Origin: Bryobacterales bacterium
Lineage (GTDB): Bacteria; Acidobacteriota; Terriglobia; Bryobacterales; Bryobacteraceae
NCBI GenBank assembly: GCA_003164035.1
Contig: PLRS01000146.1
Coordinates: forward strand, 1 to 52,026
DNA length: 52,026 nt
Direction: 5' to 3'
The notes under the pieces are model-generated. The model had not been told where the DNA came from, did not search any database, and was given only the letters and a program-made list of their open reading frames with translations. How positions within the stretch are numbered: position 1 is the stretch's first letter; the number at the start of each line of letters is the position of its first letter. Shown one piece after another: positions 31,468 through 40,500 of this stretch. A program made the position numbers and the translations under genes.

Positions 31468-32808
31468 ATGTTTTCACGACGAAACTTCATTCGAGTTGGA
31501 GCGGCCTCCCTGGGAACAGTGGTTTTGCGGCGCTTCGCCGAGATCCCCGCGCTTGCCCAGACCGGGTCGAATTATCGCGCCCTGGTCTGCGTCTTCCTCT
31601 TCGGCGGCAACGATTCGAATAACACCATCATCCCCACCGACGACGCGAACTACAAGGCGTACCTGGCCGCGCGCGCGAGCCTCGCTCTTCAGAGCGGCGC
31701 CTTGACCCAGGTCGAAAGCGTCTCGGGCGCGCCGTACGGCTTCTTCTCGCCGCTGGCGGAAGTTGCCAGCATGTTTTCGAGCAAGGAACTGGCCGTGGTC
31801 GCCAACGTCGGTTCCCTGGTTCAGCCCATCACCCGCGCCCAGTATCAGGCGGCACAGTTGCCGATCCCCAATAACCTGTTCTCCCATGCCGATCAGCAGC
31901 AGCAATGGCAAACCTCCATCGCGCAAGGCAACAGCCCCACCGGTTGGGGCGGCCGTGTCGCCGATTATGTCGCGGCGCAGGGGCTGAACTCGTCGAAGTT
32001 CCCCACCTTTCTCTCGGTGGCGGGAAATACGCTGGAAGGTACCGGAACGAAGACGCAAATGCTGGCGATGTCGCCGGGCGGGTCGCTGGAGTTGGCCGGT
32101 TTCAACAACTCCGCCTCTTCCCAAGCCCGGCTGAGCGCGCTCACGAATCTGTTGAACTTGAATAGCGGCGTGTCGCTGGCACAGGCGGCCAACTCCACCA
32201 TGTCGATGAGCCTCGACGACGCCAAGACGCTCGCCACCGCGCTGGGCAAGGCCGCGGCGCTCAAGACCCAGTTCCCCACCACCACTCTGGGCAATCAGCT
32301 TCAACAAGTGGCGCAGATCATTCAGGTGCAGTCGGACCTGGGTATGCAGCGGCAGGTGTTCTTCTGCTCGGTCGGCAGCTTCGACACCCACACCGGCGAG
32401 TTGCCCACGCTGAATACGCTCTATCCCGAGCTCAGCCAGGCTCTGGCGGCTTTCTACAGCGCCACCCAGGAACTCGGCATGGCGCAGAACGTCACCACGT
32501 TCACCGAGTCGGATTTCAACCGCACCTTCCAACCCACCACCGGGGATGGCAGCGACCACGCCTGGGGCGGACATCACCTGGTGCTGGGCGGCGCCGTTCA
32601 GGGCGGGCGGATCTTCGGAACGTTTCCGACGTTCGAGCTGGGCGGCCCCGACGACACCGACACTCGCGGCCGATGGATCCCCACCACATCCATCGATCAA
32701 TACGGGGCTACGTTGTGCTCGTGGTTCGGAATTCCCGATAGCGCCATGAATTCGGTGTTTCCCAACCTGCCGAATTTCAGTACCCGCAACCTGGGCTTTC
32801 TCGGCTAA
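31468..32808 (+). CDS. Tat-exported DUF1501 protein
   Basis: A 446-residue DUF1501 protein (PF07394), related at fold level to the alkaline phosphatase/sulfatase superfamily. The N-terminus SRRNFIRVGAASLGTVVLRR is a clear Tat signal. Family motifs: ALVCVFLFGGNDSNNTIIP near the N-terminus, GSFDTHTGELPTLNTLYPEL and the C-terminal ESDFNRTFQPTTGDGSDHAW, GGHHLVLGGAV, which carry the conserved Asp/His residues. Tat export of a folded, probably metal-bound protein fits. AGGAG lies 7 nt before the ATG. It works, by genomic association, with the DUF1800 protein upstream. The 3' end overlaps the convergent acetyltransferase gene by 4 nt. Confidence 0.88.
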   Translation: MFSRRNFIRVGAASLGTVVLRRFAEIPALAQTGSNYRALVCVFLFGGNDSNNTIIPTDDANYKAYLAARASLALQSGALTQVESVSGAPYGFFSPLAEVASMFSSKELAVVANVGSLVQPITRAQYQAAQLPIPNNLFSHADQQQQWQTSIAQGNSPTGWGGRVADYVAAQGLNSSKFPTFLSVAGNTLEGTGTKTQMLAMSPGGSLELAGFNNSASSQARLSALTNLLNLNSGVSLAQAANSTMSMSLDDAKTLATALGKAAALKTQFPTTTLGNQLQQVAQIIQVQSDLGMQRQVFFCSVGSFDTHTGELPTLNTLYPELSQALAAFYSATQELGMAQNVTTFTESDFNRTFQPTTGDGSDHAWGGHHLVLGGAVQGGRIFGTFPTFELGGPDDTDTRGRWIPTTSIDQYGATLCSWFGIPDSAMNSVFPNLPNFSTRNLGFLG

Positions 32809-33293
32809 ACTGCCTCGACCGCCAGTTTCCCGATCGCCTCTCCCGTCAGCCGGTATTTGGTCCATTCCTCCATGGGAACGGCGCCCAGCTTCTTGTAGAA
32901 CCGGATCGAGGGTTCGTTCCAATCGAGCACTTCCCACTCCACCCTACCGCAGCCGCGCTCGACCGCAACGGCCGCCAGGCGCCTGAACAGCGCCAGCCCG
33001 ATTCCCTTGCCGCGAAGATGAGGCTTCACAAACAGGTCCTCCAGGAAGATTCCCGGCCGCGCCAGAAAGGTGGAGTAGTTGGTAAAGAACAGGGCGAACC
33101 CGGCGCATTCCCCGTCATAATCCGCCAGCATGACCTCGGCGGCGGGCTTCGAGCCGAACAAGTTCTCGCGCAGCTTTTCTTCGGTCGCCGTCACCAGGTG
33201 GGCGAGTTTCTCGTACTCCGCCAGCCCTCGAATCATGGCCAGAATCACGGGAACGTCGGCTTCGGTTGCGCTGCGAATCTCGATGGACGGCAT
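32805..33293 (-). CDS. GNAT N-acetyltransferase, diamine/thialysine acetyltransferase-like
   Basis: A 162-residue single-domain GNAT enzyme. IRGLAEYEKLAHLVTATEEK and GFALFFTNYSTFLARPGIFL followed by EDLFVKPHLRGKGIG match the spermidine/spermine or thialysine N-acetyltransferase group. RGKGIG is the acetyl-CoA loop; WEVLDWNEPSIRFYKKLGA completes the fold. It likely acetylates a small amine in the cytoplasm. A TAGACT box on the minus strand ends 9 nt before the ATG without a clear Shine-Dalgarno. It is convergent with the DUF1501 gene and divergent from the TPR operon. Confidence 0.85.
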   Translation of the reverse strand: MPSIEIRSATEADVPVILAMIRGLAEYEKLAHLVTATEEKLRENLFGSKPAAEVMLADYDGECAGFALFFTNYSTFLARPGIFLEDLFVKPHLRGKGIGLALFRRLAAVAVERGCGRVEWEVLDWNEPSIRFYKKLGAVPMEEWTKYRLTGEAIGKLAVEAV

Positions 33294-33302
33294 GCTCTAT
33301 CA

Positions 33303-33308
33303 GTCTAA
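33303..33308 (-). promoter_or_regulatory. TAGACT -10-like hexamer before the acetyltransferase gene
   Basis: On the minus strand TAGACT ends 9 nt before the ATG at 33293, without a clear Shine-Dalgarno or -35 consensus. Confidence 0.4.
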
Positions 33309-33397
33309 CCAAGCTCCGGGCCGCGTCACGGAAGGGAAGGAGCTTGAAAAATCAAATTGACTCCTTGGGCTATGCTGAAAGGGAGAGAATATCCCAG

Positions 33398-34807
33398 ATG
33401 TGGTGGCTCGTAACCGCGCTGTTATTGGCTCCGCAGTCGGCAGCGCCCAATCCCTATCGGGAGGCCGGCGCGGCGTTGGCGTCCGGCGACCTGGCCGCCG
33501 CGCAGGCGAAGCTCGAAGCCCTGACCGCCAACAATCCCGGCAACGCCCGCGCCTGGATGCTGCTCGCCCAGACCTATGCCCGGCGCAAGAACTTTACCGC
33601 CGCGCTGGCGGCTGCCTCCCAATCCGAAAAGTTGGGCGCCCGCGACCCCGAGGTGCTTCACGGCCTGGCCTTCCTGTTCACCGATCTCGCTCCCGATCTG
33701 AAGCGCGCCGCCGGCCTCGAGGCCCGCTATGCGGAGCTTCAGCCCGCCGACAAAACCGCCTGGAGGCGCGTGGCCGCAATGTATCTCGGAGCCGGCCAAT
33801 ACGATCGCGCCGTGGACGCAGGCACCCGCGGGCTGCCGGTTGACGACACCCCGGAATTGCATACCGTGCTCGGCCAGAGCTACCAGGGCAAGCAGGATTG
33901 GGCGCACGCCGCCGAACATCTGGCCGCGGCCGTCAAGCTGGCGCCCTACGACGAAAACGCGCGCTTTCTGCTGATTCAGATGTACCTGGACCGCCAGGAC
34001 TTCACCGCCGTTGCCGCGGCCATTGCCGGCGCCCGCAAAGTTTTCGCGCACAGCCCGCAGATCGAGCTCGCCGCCGGCGTCTGCGCCTATGGTCTGCGCC
34101 GCTTTCCCGAAGCCGTCGACCAGTTTCTGAAAACCATCGCCATCGCGCCCGACGTGCCCCAACCCTATCAATTCCTCGCCAAAATGTTGGACCAGGCCGG
34201 CGATCGCCTCCCCGAGGTGGTCGAACGGTTCCGCCAGTATCACGCTCGCCATCCCGACGATGCCGGCGCCTGCCTTCTCTATGCCGAAGCGCTGGTGGCG
34301 GGGCTCGCGGCGGATGGTTGGCCGCCCGAGGCGGACGAAGCCATCCAACTGCTGGAACACGCCCGGTCGCTCGACGGCAATCGAGCCGAGACCCACTATC
34401 AACTGGGCCGCCTGCTGGAGCGCAAACGCGACTATGCCGCCGCCGCAGCCGAACTGGAACGCGCCGTGGCGCTCGATCCGCGTCAGCCCGGCGCGCACTT
34501 TCAACTGGCGCGAGTCTACGAACGGCTGGGCCGCAAACAAGACGCCGCCCGCGAGCGCGATGAGCACCAGAAGCTGACCGAATCGGCCGATGCACCCCCG
34601 GATGACGAAACGCGGATTCACAACCTGATCGACGATGCGGCACGCTCCGGCCGCGTGCTCGAAGCCGGAGGGTTAAGCGACCGTCTGGGCGCCGAACGAC
34701 AGCTCGCGCCGGGGCGCCCGCCGCTGCTCGAATTTCGCTATCTCGAAGGCGCCGCGCGTCACGGCTATGCCAACCTGGACCTGGTGATCGACGATGCCGG
34801 CCATTAA
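33398..34807 (+). CDS. Exported TPR-repeat protein, first gene of the TPR/CRTAC1 operon
   Basis: A 469-residue protein that is mostly tetratricopeptide helices. A short signal-like start (WWLVTALLLAPQSAA) is followed by about nine to ten TPR units, e.g. AGAALASGDLAAAQAKLEAL, AMYLGAGQYDRAVDAGTRGL and LGRLLERKRDYAAAAAELER. The last 60 residues depart from TPR (LLEFRYLEGAARHGYANLDL). TPR arrays bind partner proteins. It overlaps the next gene by 14 nt and heads a four-gene unit with a second TPR protein and two FG-GAP/ASPIC-UnbV proteins, so it may scaffold them. The ATG at 33398 starts the signal segment; an earlier in-frame ATG at 33266 lies over the divergent gene. Confidence 0.75.
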   Translation: MWWLVTALLLAPQSAAPNPYREAGAALASGDLAAAQAKLEALTANNPGNARAWMLLAQTYARRKNFTAALAAASQSEKLGARDPEVLHGLAFLFTDLAPDLKRAAGLEARYAELQPADKTAWRRVAAMYLGAGQYDRAVDAGTRGLPVDDTPELHTVLGQSYQGKQDWAHAAEHLAAAVKLAPYDENARFLLIQMYLDRQDFTAVAAAIAGARKVFAHSPQIELAAGVCAYGLRRFPEAVDQFLKTIAIAPDVPQPYQFLAKMLDQAGDRLPEVVERFRQYHARHPDDAGACLLYAEALVAGLAADGWPPEADEAIQLLEHARSLDGNRAETHYQLGRLLERKRDYAAAAAELERAVALDPRQPGAHFQLARVYERLGRKQDAARERDEHQKLTESADAPPDDETRIHNLIDDAARSGRVLEAGGLSDRLGAERQLAPGRPPLLEFRYLEGAARHGYANLDLVIDDAGH

Positions 34808-35831
34808 ACTTACCGCCGCTTATGCCGCCTTTGCCCTCGCGGCCAGTCTGGCCGCTCAGAGCAACCTTCTGGTGGAAGGTCTCGAAGCCTACAACAAAGG
34901 CGATTACGTGGCCGCTGAGCGCAGCTTCCGCAAGGCCGTCGATCAGGGCGGAGACGCCCGCGCGGCATCGCTGCTGGCTCTGGTCCAGGCGTCCACCGGC
35001 CGCTGCGCCGATGCCGAACCGGCGCTCGCCAAGCCGATTGCGAGCGACGCCGCGCTCGGAAGGCTCACGGCGCTGGCGCTGGCCCGTTGCCGCTTGTCCG
35101 CGGGCCGTCTCGATGAAGCCGCCGAAATCCTCGGCCGCCTGCGCGCCAAAGACCCCGCCGACGCCGACGTCCTCTACGAAACCGCTCGCCTCCAGATGCG
35201 CGCCTGGAACGAGACCATCCGCCAGCTTTATGAAAAGGCGCCTTCGTCGTTCCGCGTCAACCAGCTCTCCGCCGAAATCCTCGAAACCCAGGGCCAGTAC
35301 GCCGAAGCCGCCGAGGAATACCAAAAGGCCATCGCCAAGAACCCCCGTGCCCTCAACCTGCACTTCCAGTTGGCGCGCGCGCTTCTGAACAGTTCGCACG
35401 CGCCCGAGACGCTCGACCGCGCGCTCCAGGAAATCGAAGCCGAGCTTGCCCTCAACCCCTCCGACGCCGTCGCCACCTATCAGGCGGCCCGCATCCTGCA
35501 GGTCCGCGAGCACCCGGCCGAAGCCGACGCGCGCTATGAGCAGGCGCTCAAACTCCGCCCGGATTTCGTCGAGGCTCTCTGCGCGCTCGGCACCCTGCGC
35601 AACGAGCAGCGGCGCAGCGCCGAGGCCATTCCGCTGCTGGAGAAAGCCGTGCAACTCGCGCCCGCGAGCGAAGCCGGCCACTACGCCCTGATGATCGCCT
35701 ATCGCAACAGCGGCCGGCTGAACGATGCGCGGCGCGAAAAGGCGCGCATCGACGAATTGCACAAGACGCCGGAGGGCGAATTCAGCGACTTTCTGAAGAA
35801 ACTCGGCGAAAAACCGCCGGCCGGGAAATGA
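34794..35831 (+). CDS. Exported TPR-repeat protein, second gene of the operon
   Basis: A 345-residue TPR protein. The signal peptide (LTAAYAAFALAASLAAQ) precedes about seven TPR units such as GLEAYNKGDYVAAERSFRKA, LETQGQYAEAAEEYQKAIAK and QILQV-type helices, ending AYRNSGRLNDARREKARIDE. It overlaps genes on both sides (14 nt upstream, ATGA downstream), which implies tight co-translation. It is probably a periplasmic scaffold working with the CRTAC1-like proteins encoded next. No enzymatic motif. Confidence 0.75.
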   Translation: MPAIKLTAAYAAFALAASLAAQSNLLVEGLEAYNKGDYVAAERSFRKAVDQGGDARAASLLALVQASTGRCADAEPALAKPIASDAALGRLTALALARCRLSAGRLDEAAEILGRLRAKDPADADVLYETARLQMRAWNETIRQLYEKAPSSFRVNQLSAEILETQGQYAEAAEEYQKAIAKNPRALNLHFQLARALLNSSHAPETLDRALQEIEAELALNPSDAVATYQAARILQVREHPAEADARYEQALKLRPDFVEALCALGTLRNEQRRSAEAIPLLEKAVQLAPASEAGHYALMIAYRNSGRLNDARREKARIDELHKTPEGEFSDFLKKLGEKPPAGK

Positions 35832-37474
35832 GAGCCGCCATCTTCCTGTTCCTGGGCGTTGCCTTCGCCGCGGCCTTCACTACCGAATGGGTGCCCGAGT
35901 TCCGCGACGAAGCCGCCGCCCGCGGCTTAGCCGGCGTAGCGCCCAACGGCGGCATGGATTCCAAGACCTACATCATCGAAACCACCGGCAGCGGCGTGGG
36001 CTTGCTCGATTACGATAACGACGGCTTGCTCGACGTCTTCGTGGCCAGCGGCGATGGCGCACCCTCCCGCCTCTATCACAACGAAGGCGGCGGCCGCTTC
36101 CGCGACGTCTCCGAGCAGATGGGTATTACCCGCACCGGCTGGGCCCAGGGCGTCTGCGCCGGCGACTACGACAACGACGGCTATACCGACCTCTTCGTCA
36201 CCTACTGGGGCCAGAACATCCTCTATCACAACGAAGGCGGCAAACGCTTTCGCGATGTCACGCGTGAAGCCGGCCTGGTTCAGGACCGCGTCCGCTACAA
36301 CACCGGCTGCGCCTTCCTCGACTACGACCGCGACGGCCGCCTCGATCTGTTCGTCTCCAACTATCTCCAGTTCGGCTTCGACTTCACGCCCAAGCCCGGC
36401 GCCAACGCCTACTGCTGGTACCTCGGGCTGGCCGTCAACTGCGGACCGCGCGGCCTGCCCTTCGACCGCAATATTCTCTACCACGCCAATGCCGATGGCA
36501 CTTTCACCGACGTTTCGGTGAAGAGCGGCGTCGCCGCGCCCGACCGCAGCTACTGCCTCTCCGCTCTGGTCGCCGATTTCGACGGCGATGGTTGGCCCGA
36601 CATCTTCGTTCCTTGCGACCAGACGCCCTCCCTGCTCTACATGAATCAGCACGACGGCACCTTCTCCGAGGAAGCCCTCCTGCGCGGCGTCGCCTTCGAC
36701 GAAAACGGCCGGGCCATGTCCGGCATGGGCGCGACGGCCGGCGACTACAACCACACCGGCCGCCAAAGCATCTTCCGCACCAACTTTTCCGACGAACGCG
36801 AAACCCTATACAACAATGAAGGCGAAGGCCAGTTCCAGGAGCGAACCATCGCCGCCGGCATGGGCGCCAACACCCGCTATGTGAGCTGGGGTTGCCAGTT
36901 CTTCGATTTCGACAACGATGGCTGGCTCGACCTGGCCGTGGTCAATGGCCACGTCTTCCCGGAGATCGACAAAAAAAACACCGACCTGCGCTTCCGCCAG
37001 CGCGCGATTCTTTACCACAATCTCCGCGACGGCCGCTTCGCCGACATCTCCGCGCAGGCCGGCCCCGGAATCGCCGCCGTGCATTCGGCGCGAGGCCTCG
37101 CGGTGGGCGACGTCGATAACGATGGCGCGCTCGAAATCCTCACCAACAATCAAGGCGAAGCGCCCTCCCTGCTCCGCCTCGCCACCCGCCCCCCCGGCAA
37201 CTGGGTTTTGCTGAAACTCACCGGCACCGTCTCCAACCGCTCCGCCATCGGCGCGCGAGTCCGATTGACCGCCGGCGGCATGACGCAGACGGCCGAAGTG
37301 CGCAGCGGCGGCAGCTATCTTTCGCAAAGCGATCTGCGCCTCCATTTCGGACTGGGCGCCGCCACCCGCATCGATCGCATCGAGATCGATTGGCCCAGCG
37401 GAGCCAAAACCGATCGCCGCGACCTGGAAGCCAATCGCATTCAGACCATCGAAGAGCCCCGCCGCGCCCAATGA
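35828..37474 (+). CDS. CRTAC1-like FG-GAP/ASPIC-UnbV protein
   Basis: A 548-residue exported protein. A signal segment (AIFLFLGVAFAAAFT) leads into a seven-bladed beta-propeller with calcium loops DxDxDG: DYDNDGLLDVFV at residue 61 onward, DYDNDGYTDLFV, DYDRDGRLDLFV, DFDGDGWPDIFV, DFDNDGWLDLAV and DVDNDGALEIL. The C-terminal ASPIC/UnbV domain (about 455-540) contains SNRSAIGARVRLTAGG, SGGSYLSQSDLRLHFGLG and IEIDWPSGAK. Related proteins are extracellular calcium-binding or adhesion-type proteins in animals and bacteria; bacterial roles are unclear. It starts with ATGA overlap after the TPR gene. Confidence 0.88.
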   Translation: MRAAIFLFLGVAFAAAFTTEWVPEFRDEAAARGLAGVAPNGGMDSKTYIIETTGSGVGLLDYDNDGLLDVFVASGDGAPSRLYHNEGGGRFRDVSEQMGITRTGWAQGVCAGDYDNDGYTDLFVTYWGQNILYHNEGGKRFRDVTREAGLVQDRVRYNTGCAFLDYDRDGRLDLFVSNYLQFGFDFTPKPGANAYCWYLGLAVNCGPRGLPFDRNILYHANADGTFTDVSVKSGVAAPDRSYCLSALVADFDGDGWPDIFVPCDQTPSLLYMNQHDGTFSEEALLRGVAFDENGRAMSGMGATAGDYNHTGRQSIFRTNFSDERETLYNNEGEGQFQERTIAAGMGANTRYVSWGCQFFDFDNDGWLDLAVVNGHVFPEIDKKNTDLRFRQRAILYHNLRDGRFADISAQAGPGIAAVHSARGLAVGDVDNDGALEILTNNQGEAPSLLRLATRPPGNWVLLKLTGTVSNRSAIGARVRLTAGGMTQTAEVRSGGSYLSQSDLRLHFGLGAATRIDRIEIDWPSGAKTDRRDLEANRIQTIEEPRRAQ

Positions 37475-37510
37475 TAGACTTGGCTCCATGGCGATAGGCA
37501 AGTCCCTCCC

Positions 37511-40500
37511 ATGAAGCGGCGCGACTTCCTTGGCGTCTGTGCCGCCCCGTTGTTCGTCTCCCGCGGACATGCCGCATCGCCCTTTCCGGTCACCTTCCGC
37601 CAGGAGCCCGCTTACGCACCCGTGCTGGCATTCGCCGAGCCGGGGTCCGACGAATTCCCGGCGGAGAAGGCGGCCATGGAACTCGAAATGCACCTGGCTA
37701 CCGCCCTGTCCGCCGGCGATCTGACGTTTGCCGCGGGCTGCACTGGCGCGTCTCCCTCCCCATCGGCCTATCGGAAAATCGCCCCCGACGTGGCCGCCGC
37801 CGTGTTCGATGGCTCAGGAACCCCGCCCGCCGGCTGGCAAAAATGGCGCGCGTCCCTGGGCGCCGTCCGCCGCGCGGTCTTCTATTCTCTGCCCGGAGGC
37901 CTGGTCCGCTACGACATTCGCGGCGCCAATGCGGGCCGTTTGGAGCATCGCGTCGGCATCTGGAAATTTGCCTGGAACGACGGCGCCGTCACCCACCTGG
38001 AGCCGCTCGAAGAAACCTTGACCAGCGGGGATCGCCCCTGGTTCCGGGACGTTACCGGCACGGCGTTTGCCGGCGTCGCCTCGTTCCATGAGCAGCTCGC
38101 TAAGGGCGTCCCGTACTGGCGGGCGCGCCTCGACCCGGCTACGGGTGTCGACGTCTACGGAGAGAATGGAATCGCTGTCGGCGACGTGGATAACGATGGG
38201 CTTGACGAAATCTACGTCTGCCAGCCCGGAGGCCTGCCCAACCGCCTATATAAGAATGATGGAAACGGCCGTTTCCGCGACGTCTCCCACGAATTCGGAC
38301 TCGACATTCTCGACAATACTACCAGCGCCCTCTTCGCCGACCTGCGAAACTCCGGCCATCAGGACCTAGTGCTGGTTCGTCCCGCCGAACCCACCCTCTT
38401 CCTGAACGACGGCAAAGGGAAGTTCACCAAGATCGATGGCGCCTTCCGCTTTCAAACCCCGCCCCAAGGCACGTTCACCAGCATATCGGCCGCCGATTAC
38501 GATCGCGACGGCCGCCTCGATCTCTATCTGTGTACCTATATCTACTTTCAGAGCGAGGCCCAGTATAAGTACCCGGTGCCCTATCACGACGCCCGCAACG
38601 GACCACCCAATTTCCTTTTCCGCAATTGCCTCGATCGCGACCCGCCCTGTTTCGAAGACGTCACCGCGGCCACCGGCATGGACCACAACAACAATCGCTT
38701 CAGCTTCGCCGGCGCCTGGTGCGACTACAACGGCGACGGCTGGCCCAGCCTCTACGTCGCCAACGATTTCGGCCGCAAGAATCTGTACCGCAACACCAAC
38801 GGGCACTTTCACGACGTCGCCGAACAGGCCGGAGTGGACGACGTCGGCCCCGGCATGAGCGCGGCCTGGCTCGATTACGATGGCGATGGCCGCCCCGACC
38901 TGCTGGTTTCCAATATGTGGAGCGCCACCGGCCAAAGAATCACTCACGATCCCGCCTTCGGCCCCGCCGTCCAGGACCCTTCCCTGCGCGCCGTCTACCA
39001 GCGGCACGTCAAGGGCAACTCGCTCTTTCATAACGAAGGCGACGGCACGTTCACCTACACCGGCGATTCCGAGGCCATCGAAATGGGCCACTGGTCGTGG
39101 TCCTGCGATGGTACCGATTTCGATAACGACAAAACCCCCGAGATCTATATCGCCTGCGGCATGCTCGCCAACAACAGCCGCACCGACCTGATGAGCTACT
39201 TTTACCGCCAGGTAGTGGCCAAATCGCCGGTCACCGCGGCCCGCTCCGCCGCCTACGAAAATGGGTGGAACGCCATCAACCAGTTAGTCCGCGGCGACTA
39301 CAGTTGGGCCGGCCCGGAGCCGAATGTGTTCTACGCGCGCCGCGGCCGCCGCTTCTACGATTTCTCCGGAATCAGTGGCATCGATCTGGCCGAAGACAGC
39401 CGCGCTTTCGCGTTGTTCGATTTCGATGGCGACGGCTGTCTCGATCTGGCGGTCAAAAGCCGCATGGGCCCGCAGCTCCGCGTCTTCCAAAACGATTGCG
39501 GCTCCGCCAGGCAGCGCATCGTGTTTCGGCTGCGCGGAACCAAGTCCAATCGCGACGCGGTGGGCGCCCGCGTGGAAGTGGACGGCCAGGTGAAGTGGGT
39601 CGTAGCCGGTTCGGCGTACCTGTCGCAGCACACCAAGCGCCTGCATTTCGGCCTGGGCGACGCGAAGCGCGCCGAAAAGGTGCGGATCGCGTGGCCCTCC
39701 GGTCTGGTGCAGGAACTTCCGCCCCTCGAACCTGGCTGCGTTTATGATGTGACCGAAGGCGTCGCCGAATTCCGGTCCGAGCGCCTGCGGCCGCGGATCG
39801 ATATACCCGCCGGCCCGTCCATTCTGGCGGACAACCGCTCGCGCCTGTTCACTACCTGGCTGTGGGAGCCCGTGCCGCTGCCGGAAAAGCGCCGCGGTCC
39901 GGCGCTCGTCGTACTGCACGCGGGTGAGCCGCTGCCCGAATTCCCTGTCCCGGTGCAAGCGCTCGACCTGCGCAGTGCTCCCGCCGATCTCGCCGCCGCC
40001 TATGCCCTCTTCCGCCGTTACCTGTTCGACTACCGGACGGACCTCGCCACCCCGTTTTGGATGCTCATCGATGCCGCCGGCCGCGTTCGCCGCGTCTACG
40101 AAGATACGCCGCCAGCCTCCGCCGTCGAGGCCGATTACCAATCGGTAGGGCGGACCCCCCGGTCCGCGGCCGACCCCCTGGTCGGCCTTTCCTCAATTCC
40201 GGACGCCCGCGCCCTCCCCTTCCCCGGCTTCTTCCTCGGCCGGCCCGCTCGCGACTATTTCAAGATCGGCGGCGCCATGCTCATGTCGGGCTACCCCGAA
40301 CAGGCCCTCCCCTATCTTGAGGAAGCTCGCCTCCGCTCTCCGAACAATGCCAGAACCCTGCTCGCCATCGGCCGCATCCACTTCCAGGCGAACCGCCTCG
40401 CGCCGGCGCGTCAGGCGCTCGAAGCGTCGGCCAAGCTGGATCCCTCCCAACCCGAGGCATGGAACGATCTCGGCGGTGTGGAGGCGGCGTCCGGCAATCC

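Noticed and set aside
34002-35762. 586-codon antisense frame opposite the TPR genes
   Set aside because: Shadow of the Ala/Leu/Glu-rich TPR coding sequence; no signal, no motif and no ribosome-binding site.
37488-37513. Short frame ATGGCGATAGGC before the large FG-GAP/TPR gene as a leader peptide
   Set aside because: Only eight codons, no ribosome-binding site and no attenuator-like structure; likely chance.
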